NCBI RefSeq assembly: GCF_029351045.1
Contig: NZ_JARKIN010000001.1
Span: 6,348,501-6,412,500 of the forward strand
Source of the DNA: Streptomyces sp. WMMB303
Lineage (GTDB): Bacteria; Actinomycetota; Actinomycetes; Streptomycetales; Streptomycetaceae
Direction: 5' to 3'
Length of the DNA: 64,000 nucleotides
Under the pieces are notes generated by a model that worked only from the letters and a program-made list of their open reading frames with translations, did no database searches and had not been told where the DNA came from. The position numbers and the translations under genes were made by a program. This document shows positions 40,377 to 48,956 of this stretch, piece after piece (within the stretch, counting starts at the first letter, position 1; every line of letters starts with the position of its first letter).

Positions 40377-40943
40377 TCAGAACCGGTCGCGGCGCACGAT
40401 CTCCTGCTGCACCTCGGCGGCCATCGCCTTGACGGTGCGCAGCCCCTGCTGCCCCCACTGGCGGGGCCGCTGGTCGACGGCGCAGACCGTGCCCAGCGGC
40501 ATACCCGTCCTGGGGTCGAACAGCGGCGCCCCCAGGTAGGAGGTGACGCCCGCCTCGTCCACCACGGCGTTGACCGCGAACCGCGCGAAGTCCCGGACGT
40601 CCTCCAGCGCCAGCGCGGTACGCCGCGCGATGACGTGCACGCAGTAGCCGAGATCGTTCGGCATCACCCGGCCGAAGCCGCCGCCGGGGTCCACCGGCCC
40701 CTTGGCCGGGTCCACGGACGCGTCGTAGAGCCCGGCGAAGTACTGGCGGCGCTCGTCGATCAGGTTGACCGCCGTCACCGGTGCGTCGGTGATCCGGGCC
40801 AGCTCGTGAGCGTACGCGTCGAGCTCCGGTATCGGCTCCTCGCCGATGCCCAGCTCCTTGAGCCGGGCCGCCCGCGCCGGGCCCTCCGCGTCCTGCGGAG
40901 TCAGCAGCAGCCGGGCCGTCAGGTCAAACCGGGTGGACGACAT
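40377..40943 (-). CDS. GAF domain protein at the end of a conservon
   Basis: A 188-residue cytoplasmic protein with a single GAF-type sensor domain, about residues 45-180 (ITDAPVTAVNLIDERRQYFA, YCVHVIARRTALALEDVRDF, YLGAPLFDPRTGMPLGTVCA). It overlaps the GTPase gene by 20 bases and is the last gene of the five-gene unit. Conservons commonly end in a cytochrome P450 (CvnE); here the sensor replaces it. Ligand unknown. Confidence 0.88.
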   Translation of the reverse strand: MSSTRFDLTARLLLTPQDAEGPARAARLKELGIGEEPIPELDAYAHELARITDAPVTAVNLIDERRQYFAGLYDASVDPAKGPVDPGGGFGRVMPNDLGYCVHVIARRTALALEDVRDFARFAVNAVVDEAGVTSYLGAPLFDPRTGMPLGTVCAVDQRPRQWGQQGLRTVKAMAAEVQQEIVRRDRF

Positions 40944-41535
40944 GCGCGCTCCTCGGGTCGATCAGGTGCTGGATGAGAGAGATGAGAACCCCGGTCGCGG
41001 AGCCGGGCTCCCGCGCGTCGCACAGCATCACCGGTACGCCCTCGTCGAGGTCGATCGCGGCCCGCACCTCGTCGGGGGTGTAACGGTAGGTGCCGTCGAA
41101 CTCGTTGACGGCCAGCACGAACCGGATACCGCGCCGTTCGAAGTAGTCCACGGCGGGGAAGCAGTGCTCCAGCCGCCGGGTGTCGGCGAGTACCACCGCG
41201 CCCAGCGCCCCGGCGGACAGTTCGTCCCACATGAACCAGAACCGGTCCTGGCCCGGCGTGCCGAAGAGATACAGCACATGGCCGGTCTCGAAGGAGATCC
41301 TGCCGAAGTCCATCGCGACCGTCGTGGTGGACTTCTGCTCGACTCCCTCCAGGCTGTCCGTGGCCGCGCTCACCTGTGTCAGCAGCTCCTCGGTGCTCAG
41401 CGGCTCGATCTCGCTGACGGCTCCCACGAAGGTCGTCTTGCCGACCCCGAACCCCCCGGCCACGATGATCTTCACCGCGGTCGGAAAGGAATCGGACGCG
41501 GCCGGTGAGGGGTCAGAGTCTTCTACGGAGCCCAT
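40924..41535 (-). CDS. Conservon GTP/ATP-binding protein (CvnD-like)
   Basis: A 203-residue Ras-like small GTPase-type protein. Walker A/P-loop is IIVAGGFGVGKTTFVGAV, the switch-II region is LFGTPGQDRFWFMWDEL, and the base-recognition motif is NEFD in VLAVNEFDGTYRYTPDE. It is transcribed after the DUF742 gene and overlaps it by 23 bases. In conservons it cycles nucleotide together with the roadblock and kinase-like partners at the membrane. Confidence 0.92.
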   Translation of the reverse strand: MGSVEDSDPSPAASDSFPTAVKIIVAGGFGVGKTTFVGAVSEIEPLSTEELLTQVSAATDSLEGVEQKSTTTVAMDFGRISFETGHVLYLFGTPGQDRFWFMWDELSAGALGAVVLADTRRLEHCFPAVDYFERRGIRFVLAVNEFDGTYRYTPDEVRAAIDLDEGVPVMLCDAREPGSATGVLISLIQHLIDPRSAHVVHPV

Positions 41536-41914
41536 CCAGCACCGCCTCCAGCAGTTCTCGGTCGTTCGGGGCGGGGCCCTCCTGCAGATGCACGGGTCCC
41601 CGGGTTGCCACGGCGCCGCAGTCCACCAGATCGGACAGCACCACCTTGGTGACGGCAGCGGGCTGCCGGATGTTCGCGGCGATCTCCGCGACGGACACCG
41701 GCCCGCGGCACAGCCGGAGCACCTCGGTGTGTTCCGGACCCAGATAGCCGTCCGGCCGCACCCCGGTGGCCCGCACCAGGGTCAGCAGATCCAGCGTCGC
41801 CGAGGGCTTGGTGCGCCCCTCGCTGACGGTGTACGGGCGGACCAGTCGGCCCGCGTCGTCGTCGAGCCACGGCTCGTCGGAGCCCGGCCCGAGCGGGCCC
41901 GGGGGTGCCGTCAT
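41513..41914 (-). CDS. Conservon DUF742 protein (CvnC-like)
   Basis: A 133-residue protein with the DUF742 winged-helix-like core VRPYTVSEGRTKPSATLDLL, LCRGPVSVAEIAANIRQPAA and VTKVVLSDLVDCGAV. It overlaps the roadblock gene by four bases (ATGA) and the GTPase gene by 23 bases. It is the adaptor between the roadblock and GTPase components. Confidence 0.92.
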   Translation of the reverse strand: MTAPPGPLGPGSDEPWLDDDAGRLVRPYTVSEGRTKPSATLDLLTLVRATGVRPDGYLGPEHTEVLRLCRGPVSVAEIAANIRQPAAVTKVVLSDLVDCGAVATRGPVHLQEGPAPNDRELLEAVLDGLRRRL

Positions 41915-42330
41915 GTGTCGCTGGACTGCCGCACGGGGGTGGCCAGATACGGGCGGACGCTCTTGACCAGCATGGCCATCTCGTAGCCCAGCACTCCGGC
42001 GTCCGCCTCGCTGCCGGCGAACACGGCCAGGCAGGCGCCCTGTCCCGCGGTGGTGACGAACAGCAGCGAGGTGTCGAGCTCGACGACGATCTGACGGACG
42101 CCGTCACCGTCGGCGAACCGCACCCCCGCGCTGCGGCCCAGCGAGTACAGCCCCGAGGCCAGCGCGGCCATGTGGTCCGCGGTGTCCGGCTCCAGCCCGT
42201 GGGCGGCCTTCACCAGTCCGTCCGACGACAGGAGGAGGGCGCTGCGGGCATGCGGTACCCGCTCCACGAGCCCGGTCAGCAGCCAGGACAGGTCCGCCGC
42301 AGGCTGCCGGGTGGGTGCGTCGCTCATCAT
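41911..42330 (-). CDS. Roadblock/LC7 domain protein (CvnB-like)
   Basis: A 139-residue protein with one roadblock/LC7 fold: LSWLLTGLVERVPHARSALL, then LLSSDGLVKAAHGLEP and DTSLLFVTTAGQGACLAVFA. Two Met codons begin it (42330 and 42327), with AGGAGGAAG nine bases upstream. Such proteins regulate the partner GTPase, in the manner of MglB on MglA. It follows the kinase-like gene by 14 bases. Confidence 0.93.
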   Translation of the reverse strand: MMSDAPTRQPAADLSWLLTGLVERVPHARSALLLSSDGLVKAAHGLEPDTADHMAALASGLYSLGRSAGVRFADGDGVRQIVVELDTSLLFVTTAGQGACLAVFAGSEADAGVLGYEMAMLVKSVRPYLATPVRQSSDT

Positions 42331-42344
42331 GTTCGCTCTTCCTC

Positions 42345-44294
42345 CTAGGGGAACCGGCTGTCGCCGTCGTACGGGGACGGTGGCGGTGGTGGCGACGACG
42401 ACGGCCGGTCGCGGTCCTGGGCGTCGGCGCGGCCCACCCCGCGCTGGAAAGCAGCCATGAGCCCGGGGTTGTGCACGGGTTCCGCTTCGCCTCTGCCTCC
42501 GGTCGCCCCGGACGGTGTCGCCGCGGTGTCCCGCAGTTCGGGAACGATGTGCTGCTGCTTCCGCCGGAGCGGGAGCGGGGGCCGTCCCCCCGCGGGTTCC
42601 TGCGGCTGCCCCGCTGCCGGTCCGGCGGGGGACGCCGAGATGGGCCCCGCGGCCCCGTTCACGGGCGTACGGCGGGGAGCGGAGGCGCCGTCGGGGGACG
42701 TGCCGGGTGGTGGCGTCGGATGCGGACGCGGGGGCGGTTCCGGGGGCGGTGCGGGGGCCGGGGGCGAGGGGGCGGCATGGCGGCCGCGTTGCAGCCGCAG
42801 CGTGGGCTCGGGTGCGGAGGCACGCCGAGGGACGGTGCGGTCCGGAAGCCCCTCGGCCGGGGCGGGCTCGACGGGGGCGGGCTCGACCGGTGCGGCCGTA
42901 CCTTGTGGGGCCATCGTGCTTCCCGGGGCCACTACGCCCGGTGCGGCGTGGGAGGCGGCTCCCGGATCGGCGGGCGGGGCGGCGGGCGCGGAGCCGTGCT
43001 GCTGGCCTCCCTCCCGGTCGCCGAGCATGGAGTGGGGCAGCACGAGGACGGCCTGGATGCCGCCGTAGATGTTGCCGCGCAGCTCCACGGCGATACCGTG
43101 CCGCCGGGCCAGGGTTCCGACCACGTACAGCCCGATCCGGCCGTCCGTCAGCAGCGCCGCGACGTCGACGTCCTCGGGGTCCGCCAGCAGGGCGTTCATC
43201 CGCCGCTGTTCGTCGCCGGTCATCCCCAGGCCCCGGTCCTCGACCTCGATGGCGAGGCCGGCGGTGACGTGGCTGGCGCGCAGCAGCACCTGGGTCTGCG
43301 GCGCGGAGTAGACGGTGGCGTTCTCCACCAGTTCGGCGAGCAGATGGATGACGTCGGCCACCGCCTGCCCGCGCACGGTGCCCTCGATCGGCGGGACCAG
43401 TTTGATGCGCAGATAGTGCTCCACCTCGGCCGCGGAGGAGCGCATGATCTCGCTGAGCCGGACGGGCTTGGTCCACTGCCTTCGGGAGACGGCTCCGCCC
43501 AGCACCGCCAGATTCTCCGCGTAGCGGCGGATGCGGGTGGCCAGATGGTCGACCTGGAAGACGCTCTTGAGGATCTCCGGGTCCTCCACCTGGTTCTCCA
43601 GCTCGTCCAGCACCTTGATCTCGCGGTGCAGCAGCGACTGGAGGCGACGGGAGAGGTTGACGAACACGGTGACCCGGTCCGCGGCCTGGAGCCGCTGTCC
43701 GCCCTCACCGGCACCGGCGCTCTCGGCGCTCTCGGCCCGGTTCCGCCGGGGCAGGGCCGCCGCCTGGGCCACGGCCGCCTCCGCCGAGCGCTGGGCGAGG
43801 GCCAGTTCCTGGGCGAGGGAGCCGAGCACTCCCGCGCTGCCCGGCAGTGCCGGGGGTGGGTGCCCGGAGGCGGGTGAGCTCGGCGGCTCGCCCGCCTCCA
43901 GCTTGCGCAGCAGGTCCTGGATCTGGAACCGGCTGTGTTCGGCCCCGCGGCGCAGTGCCGCGTACTGGTCGAGTGTGGTGCGCGCCTGGGCGGACGCGCT
44001 CCGGACGCCGAAGGCCAGTGCGGCGACGGCGATCAGCAGCGCGGCACCGAGCACGCCCGGGGTGGCCGCGTCACCGAAGCCGGTGTCCACGGTGGTGGCG
44101 TCGTCCGGGTCCCGGGCGAACCACAGATACGCCATCGCCCCGGCGGCCGCGAGTGCCACGGCGAGCGCGGGCGCGTACGCCAGCCGCACCATGCGGCGGC
44201 GCAGTACCGCCTCCCCCGTGCCGCCCGCGGCGGCGGGGACGTCCCGCAGCGTGTGCGTCGGGGAACTTGGAGGTCCTGGCATCGATTCCCTCAA
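42345..44294 (-). CDS. Conservon sensor histidine-kinase-like ATPase (CvnA-like)
   Basis: A 649-residue membrane protein, first gene of the conservon. Two transmembrane segments at about 39-59 and 79-97 flank a short external loop. The cytoplasmic part has a helical region with NLSRRLQSLLHREIKVLDEL and an HATPase domain (N-box AELVENATVYSAPQT at 320-334, G1 EVEDRGLGM near 350). There is no clear phospho-acceptor His box of ordinary kinases. The last 230 residues are Pro/Ala-rich and disordered. It senses an unknown signal and works with the roadblock/DUF742/GTPase set. Confidence 0.92.
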   Translation of the reverse strand: MRESMPGPPSSPTHTLRDVPAAAGGTGEAVLRRRMVRLAYAPALAVALAAAGAMAYLWFARDPDDATTVDTGFGDAATPGVLGAALLIAVAALAFGVRSASAQARTTLDQYAALRRGAEHSRFQIQDLLRKLEAGEPPSSPASGHPPPALPGSAGVLGSLAQELALAQRSAEAAVAQAAALPRRNRAESAESAGAGEGGQRLQAADRVTVFVNLSRRLQSLLHREIKVLDELENQVEDPEILKSVFQVDHLATRIRRYAENLAVLGGAVSRRQWTKPVRLSEIMRSSAAEVEHYLRIKLVPPIEGTVRGQAVADVIHLLAELVENATVYSAPQTQVLLRASHVTAGLAIEVEDRGLGMTGDEQRRMNALLADPEDVDVAALLTDGRIGLYVVGTLARRHGIAVELRGNIYGGIQAVLVLPHSMLGDREGGQQHGSAPAAPPADPGAASHAAPGVVAPGSTMAPQGTAAPVEPAPVEPAPAEGLPDRTVPRRASAPEPTLRLQRGRHAAPSPPAPAPPPEPPPRPHPTPPPGTSPDGASAPRRTPVNGAAGPISASPAGPAAGQPQEPAGGRPPLPLRRKQQHIVPELRDTAATPSGATGGRGEAEPVHNPGLMAAFQRGVGRADAQDRDRPSSSPPPPPSPYDGDSRFP

Positions 44295-44536
44295 GCGGTT
44301 CGGTCGGGCGGAAGGGGGCTTCCGCGCGGTGGAGAACGCTTATTCTCGGCGCTGGGCCGACGAGTCCCGCCACTATCGCGCAGTAGTGGTGAGATGGGAA
44401 CCGTCGTCACAACTGCCACACATCTCGCAGGGGCTGGCGCCCTCCCCCTGCCCTGGACGCCGTGCGCACCGCCCGCCCGGGAGCCGCTTGCGCCGCGGCG
44501 TGGCGCGGCGCAAGCGGCGAACGGCAGGCGGCACGC

Positions 44537-44893
44537 TCAGCGCTGCGGGAAGTACACGTAGAGCAGGCAGCCCTGCTCGCTGCGCGGTGTGTGGGTGGAA
44601 CCCTGCGCCCCGCGGATCCGGCTGCCGACGGGGTAGCTGCCCGCCTCGTCCTGCAGTTCACCCTCGACGACGACCACGATCTCGCTGGTGTCCCCGTGGT
44701 GGTCCGGCTCGGTGTAGCCGGAACCGGGCGCGAAGCGCACATACGCTTCGCGCGGCAGCGGGTCCGAACCGTCGGCGGGGCTGGTCCAGTCGAGCACGTG
44801 GGCCGTCACCCCCGGGTACAGCTCGACGGGGTCGATACGTGCGAGCACCTCGGTGCCGGCCACGTGGAAGTCGGGGCGTTCGAGGGTCGTCAT
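44537..44893 (-). CDS. Cupin domain protein (ChrR-like)
   Basis: A 118-residue single-cupin protein. YVRFAPGSGYTEPDHHGDTS and EIVVVVEGELQDEAGSYPVG are the two conserved cupin motifs with metal-ligand His residues; STHTPRSEQGCLLYVYFPQ closes the barrel. It resembles the cupin half of anti-sigma ChrR proteins and small metal-binding cupins. ATG at 44893 has no strong Shine-Dalgarno match. Substrate unknown. Confidence 0.88.
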   Translation of the reverse strand: MTTLERPDFHVAGTEVLARIDPVELYPGVTAHVLDWTSPADGSDPLPREAYVRFAPGSGYTEPDHHGDTSEIVVVVEGELQDEAGSYPVGSRIRGAQGSTHTPRSEQGCLLYVYFPQR

Positions 44894-45120
44894 GGTGTGC
44901 TCCTCATTCTCTGCGATGGCGCTGCGATGCAGGGGACTCGCGAGACGGGAGAGGTACGCCGTCGAGGTCGCGCGGGGTCAGCCGCCCAGCACAGTGCAAT
45001 GACATGACGTCAACTGCGGTGGCACCGGGGGCACATGCTCCGGTACCGGGTCAGGTGAAGCGGGACGAGCGTAAGTGATCCCTCGCCCCGGTCACAACGG
45101 AAACGCCCGTTCACCTCACC
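44894..45120. other. Upstream region of the cupin gene
   Basis: 227 bases with no firmly supported gene. The minus strand has a 33-codon frame (44904-45005) beginning MSLHCAGRLTPRDLDGVP that ends just before the cupin ribosome-binding region. It has a Cys and no good ribosome-binding site, so it may be a leader or chance ORF. The region also contains the promoter of the cupin gene. Confidence 0.4.
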
Positions 45121-45167
45121 CACAACACGGAAAGGCGCCATCCGTCGTGCGGATGGCGCCCGTTGTG
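45121..45167. terminator. Terminator of the rex-hem operon
   Basis: A perfect 11-bp stem, GGCGCCATCCG at 45134-45144 and CGGATGGCGCC at 45150-45160, with a 5-nt loop. CACAAC/GTTGTG at 45121-45126 and 45162-45167 form an outer extension. It lies 33 bases past the hemB stop on the minus strand. Confidence 0.85.
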
Positions 45168-45199
45168 CGGCTTTCGCGGTGTGGTGCGGCTCGGGCCGG

Positions 45200-46219
45200 T
45201 CAGTACCGGGCGCGCAGCAGCCCCGCTGCCTCCGTGGCCCAGTAGGTGAGGATCATGTTCGCCCCGGCCCGGGTGAAGCTCGTCAGCGTCTCCAGGATGG
45301 CCGCCTGCCGGTCGATCCACCCCTTCTCGGCGGCGGCCTCGACCATCGCGTACTCGCCGGAGATCTGGTAGACCCCGACGGGCACCTCGGCGCGCTCGGC
45401 GAAGTCCCGCAGGATGTCCAGGTACGGCAGGCCGGGCTTGACCATCACCATGTCCGCGCCCTCGGCCAGATCCAGCGAGAGCTCGCGCAGCGCCTCCCGG
45501 GCGTTGGCCGGGTCCTGCTGGTAGGTCTTGCGGTCCCCCCGCAGCGAGGAGCCGACGGCCTCCCGGAACGGCCCGTAGAACGCCGAGGAGTACTTGGCGG
45601 TGTAGGCGAAGAGGGCCACATCGGTGCGGCCCGCCGCCTCCAGCGCCGCGCGGACGTAGCCGATCTGGCCGTCCATCATGCCGCTGGGGCCCAGCACATG
45701 GGCTCCGGCGTCCGCCTGGACCCGGGCCATCTCGGCGTACCGCTCCAGCGTCGCGTCGTTGTCCACCAGCCCGTCGGCGGTCAGCACCCCGCAGTGGCCG
45801 TGGTCGGTGTATTCGTCCAGGCACAGGTCCGACATCAGCACCAGTTCGTCGCCGACCTCGGAGCGCACGTCCCGCAGCGCGACCTGGAGGATGCCCTCCG
45901 GGTCGGTGCCCGCCGTGCCCACCGCGTCCTTCTTCGCCTCGTCCGGGACGCCGAAGAGCATCAGCCCGCCGACCCCCGCCTCGACCGCCTCCACGGCGGC
46001 CTTCCGCAGCGAGTCCCGGGTGTGCTGCACGACGCCCGGCATGGCGCCCACCGGCACCGGCTCGCTCGCGCCCTCCCGCACGAAGGCGGGCAGGATCAGA
46101 TCCGCGGGCCGGGTGGCGTGCTCGGCGACCATACGGCGCATGGCAGGCGTGGTGCGCAGCCGCCGCGGACGGGCGGCCGGATAGCCGCCGTACGTACCGG
46201 GGCTGCCGTGAGTGCTCAT
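45200..46219 (-). CDS. hemB: Delta-aminolevulinic acid dehydratase (porphobilinogen synthase)
   Basis: A 339-residue enzyme that condenses two 5-aminolevulinates to porphobilinogen. The metal site DLCLDEYTDHGHCGVL has two Cys with an Asp between, a mixed Zn/Mg-type pattern. The two Schiff-base lysines are in FAYTAKYSSAFYGPF and MVKPGLPYLD. The ATG overlaps the stop of the cobA/hemD gene (ATGA). It is the last gene of the rex operon, followed by a strong terminator. Confidence 0.97.
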   Translation of the reverse strand: MSTHGSPGTYGGYPAARPRRLRTTPAMRRMVAEHATRPADLILPAFVREGASEPVPVGAMPGVVQHTRDSLRKAAVEAVEAGVGGLMLFGVPDEAKKDAVGTAGTDPEGILQVALRDVRSEVGDELVLMSDLCLDEYTDHGHCGVLTADGLVDNDATLERYAEMARVQADAGAHVLGPSGMMDGQIGYVRAALEAAGRTDVALFAYTAKYSSAFYGPFREAVGSSLRGDRKTYQQDPANAREALRELSLDLAEGADMVMVKPGLPYLDILRDFAERAEVPVGVYQISGEYAMVEAAAEKGWIDRQAAILETLTSFTRAGANMILTYWATEAAGLLRARY

Positions 46220-47958
46220 GATGTGCGTGCCCTCCTCCTGGCCGGGCGCTTCTCGCTCGGCCGCTTCACCTGCTCACCCGCCTCGACGGCCGCGGCACGG
46301 CGCTGGGCTCCGAAGTCGGCGAGCGCCTCGGCCAGCTTGTGCACCGACGGCTCGGGCGACATGACGTCCACCCGCAGCCCGTGTTCCTCCGCGGTCTTCG
46401 CGGTGGCCGGGCCGATGCAGGCGATGACCGTGACGTTGTGCGGCTTGCCCGCGATGCCCACCAGGTTCCGCACCGTGGAGGACGAGGTGAACAGCACCGC
46501 GTCGAACCCGCCGCCCTTGATGGCCTCCCGGGTCTCGGCGGGCGGCGGCGAGGCGCGGACCGTGCGGTAGGCGGTCACGTCGTCCACCTCCCAGCCCAGC
46601 TCGATCAGCCCGGCCACCAGCGTCTCGGTGGCGATGTCCGCGCGCGGCAGGAACACCCGGTCGATCGGGTCGAAGACCGGGTCGTAGGGCGGCCAGTCCT
46701 CCAGCAGCCCCGCGGCCGACTGCTCGCCGCTGGGCACCAGGTCGGGCTTGACGCCGAACTCGACCAGCGCGGCCGCGGTCTGCTCACCGACCGCCGCCAC
46801 CTTGATCCCGGCGAAGGCGCGGGCGTCCAGCCCGTACTCCTCGAACTTCTCGCGGACCGCCTTGACGGCGTTCACCGAGGTGAAGGCGATCCACTCGTAG
46901 CGGCCGGTGACCAGGCCCTTGACCGCCCGCTCCATCTGCTGCGGGGTGCGCGGCGGCTCCACGGCGATGGTCGGCACCTCGGCGGGCACCGCGCCGTAGG
47001 AGCGGAGCTGGTCGGAGAGGGAGGCCGCCTGCTCCTTGGTGCGCGGCACCAGGACCTGCCAGCCGAACAGCGGCTTGGACTCGAACCAGGCCAGCTGCTC
47101 GCGCTGCGGCGCGGCACTGCGCTCGCCGACCACGGCTATGACGGGCTGCCCGCCGTCCGGCGACGGCAGCACCTTGGCCTGCTTGAGGGTCTGGGTGATC
47201 CCGCCGAGCGTCGCGGTGAAGGTCCGCTGCCGGGTGGTCGTCCCGGCCAGTGTGAGGGTCAGCGGGGTGTCCGGCTTGCGGCCGGCCGCCACCAGCTCAC
47301 CGGCGGCGGCGGTGACCTGGTCCAGAGTGGTGGAGACGACGACGGTCGCGTCGCTCACCCCCAGCTCGGTCCAGCACCGGTCGTCGGCGGTGCTCGCGTC
47401 CACGAACCGCACGTCGGTCCCCTGCGCGTCCCGCAGCGGGACCCCGGCATAGGCGGGCACCCCCACGGCGGCTGCGACACCCGGGACGACCTCGAAGGGA
47501 ATCCCCTCGGCCGCCAGCACGAGCATCTCGCGGGCCGCGTCCGAGTCCAGCCCCGGATCACCCGCGACCGCACGCACGACCCGCTTGCCGGCGCGCGCGG
47601 CGGCTATGGCAGACTCGCCCGCGTCGAGAGCTGCATCGCCGGTCGCGGCAGCGGCAGTTGACGTCTCGTCAGCGACGGGCTGGAGTGGTGTGTCCACGCC
47701 CGGCCGGGTATGGGCACGTACGACGTCGTACACGCGCGGGCCGGCGACGAGGACGTCGGCCTGCCCCAGCGCCTCGACGGCGCGCAACGTCAGCAGCCCC
47801 GGGTCTCCGGGCCCGGCACCCAGGAAGGTGACGTGCCCGTGTGCACCGTGCAGGTGCTGTCTGCTCACGGCTGCCGGCTTCTGTGCGGTGCTCGACTTGC
47901 CGGCGCGCGCGGTGTTCGACGTCTCGGCGCGCGACCTGTCGGCGGCGGTGGGGCTCAA
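46216..47958 (-). CDS. Uroporphyrinogen-III C-methyltransferase/synthase fusion
   Basis: A 580-residue bifunctional protein. Residues ~38-285 are a CobA/SUMT-like SAM methyltransferase (HVTFLGAGPGDPGLLTLRAV, RVVRAVAGDPGLDSDAAREM, VRFVDASTADDRCW), and ~300-560 a HemD uroporphyrinogen-III synthase (GWQVLVPRTKEQAASLSDQL, YEWIAFTSVNAVKAVREKF, VLFTSSSTVRNLVGIAG). The fusion couples uro'gen III formation to the siroheme/cobalamin branch. It uses a TTG start at 47958 overlapping the hemC stop, with GGGGGAG upstream. In many bacteria these are separate genes. Confidence 0.93.
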   Translation of the reverse strand: MSPTAADRSRAETSNTARAGKSSTAQKPAAVSRQHLHGAHGHVTFLGAGPGDPGLLTLRAVEALGQADVLVAGPRVYDVVRAHTRPGVDTPLQPVADETSTAAAATGDAALDAGESAIAAARAGKRVVRAVAGDPGLDSDAAREMLVLAAEGIPFEVVPGVAAAVGVPAYAGVPLRDAQGTDVRFVDASTADDRCWTELGVSDATVVVSTTLDQVTAAAGELVAAGRKPDTPLTLTLAGTTTRQRTFTATLGGITQTLKQAKVLPSPDGGQPVIAVVGERSAAPQREQLAWFESKPLFGWQVLVPRTKEQAASLSDQLRSYGAVPAEVPTIAVEPPRTPQQMERAVKGLVTGRYEWIAFTSVNAVKAVREKFEEYGLDARAFAGIKVAAVGEQTAAALVEFGVKPDLVPSGEQSAAGLLEDWPPYDPVFDPIDRVFLPRADIATETLVAGLIELGWEVDDVTAYRTVRASPPPAETREAIKGGGFDAVLFTSSSTVRNLVGIAGKPHNVTVIACIGPATAKTAEEHGLRVDVMSPEPSVHKLAEALADFGAQRRAAAVEAGEQVKRPSEKRPARRRARTS

Positions 47959-48956
47959 AGTGCTCGCTCCCCCATCAGACCGGCCGCACCCTTGGCGAGC
48001 ATCTCGTCGGCGAGTTCCCGGCCCATGCGTGCACAGGCCGTGAGATCGTCGCCGGATGCCGGTGCGGGACCGGTGGTGGACAACTGCACCAGCGTGCGGC
48101 CGTCGGTGGTGCCGACGACGCCGCGCAGGCGCATTTCGGTGACAACCTGCCCCTCGACAAGCAGGTCGGCAAGCGCACCCACAGGTGCGCTGCAGCCGGC
48201 CTCCAAGGCGGCGAGCAGGGTTCGCTCAGCGGTGACGGCCGCCCGCGTACGCGGGTCGTCCAGCTCCCCGAGCTGCGCGGTCAGGTGTGTGTCGGATGCC
48301 ACACACTCGACCGCCAACGCCCCCTGTCCGGGGGCGGGCAGAACCTGGTCGGGTTCGATCAGCTCGGCGGCCTCCTCGTCGAGGCGGCCGATGCGTTCGA
48401 GACCGGCGGCCGCGAGCACGACGCCGTCGAGCCCACCGGAGCGCACGTACCCGATCCGAGTGTCGATATTCCCCCGGATCGGCACGGTCTCGATCTCGAA
48501 CCCGAGGGTACGCGCCCAGGCGTGCAACTGCGCCATCCGGCGGGGCGAGCCCGTACCGATCCGCGCCGTGCCGGGCGCGGCGGCCCGGAGCAGCGCCTCG
48601 AAGCCGAGCCCGTCCCGGCCGACCAGCACGTCCCGGGCATCCGCCCGGGCGGGCACGGCCGCCAGCGCGAACTCCTCGGGCTGGGTGGTGGGCAGATCCT
48701 TCAGCGAGTGCACCGCGAAGTCGATGTCCCCGCGGGCCAGCGCGTCCCGCAGCGCGTTGACGAACACCCCGGTGCCGCCGATCTGCGCCAACTGCTCCTT
48801 GCTGACGTCGCCGTAGGTGGTGATCTCCACCAGCTCCACGGGGCGCCCCGTCACCCTGCGGACCTCCTCGGCGACCAGCCCGGACTGCGCCATCGCGAGC
48901 TTGCTGCGGCGGGTGCCCAGCCTCAGTGGGGTGGTGGCTGTGGCGTCGGTGTTCAT
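47955..48956 (-). CDS. hemC: Porphobilinogen deaminase (hydroxymethylbilane synthase)
   Basis: A 333-residue enzyme that polymerises four porphobilinogens into hydroxymethylbilane. The cofactor-bearing Cys is in LLAALEAGCSAPVGALAD, and TRRSKLAMAQSGLVAEEV, KDLPTTQPEEFALAAVPARA and RIGTGSPRRMAQLHAW are characteristic. Its ATG overlaps the hemA stop and its own stop overlaps the TTG start of the next gene. Confidence 0.97.
   Translation of the reverse strand: MNTDATATTPLRLGTRRSKLAMAQSGLVAEEVRRVTGRPVELVEITTYGDVSKEQLAQIGGTGVFVNALRDALARGDIDFAVHSLKDLPTTQPEEFALAAVPARADARDVLVGRDGLGFEALLRAAAPGTARIGTGSPRRMAQLHAWARTLGFEIETVPIRGNIDTRIGYVRSGGLDGVVLAAAGLERIGRLDEEAAELIEPDQVLPAPGQGALAVECVASDTHLTAQLGELDDPRTRAAVTAERTLLAALEAGCSAPVGALADLLVEGQVVTEMRLRGVVGTTDGRTLVQLSTTGPAPASGDDLTACARMGRELADEMLAKGAAGLMGERAL

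Noticed and set aside
44904..45005. 33-codon minus-strand frame upstream of the cupin gene, considered as a leader peptide
   Set aside because: Only one Cys, no HVDL-type ending and no good ribosome-binding site; kept only as a note.
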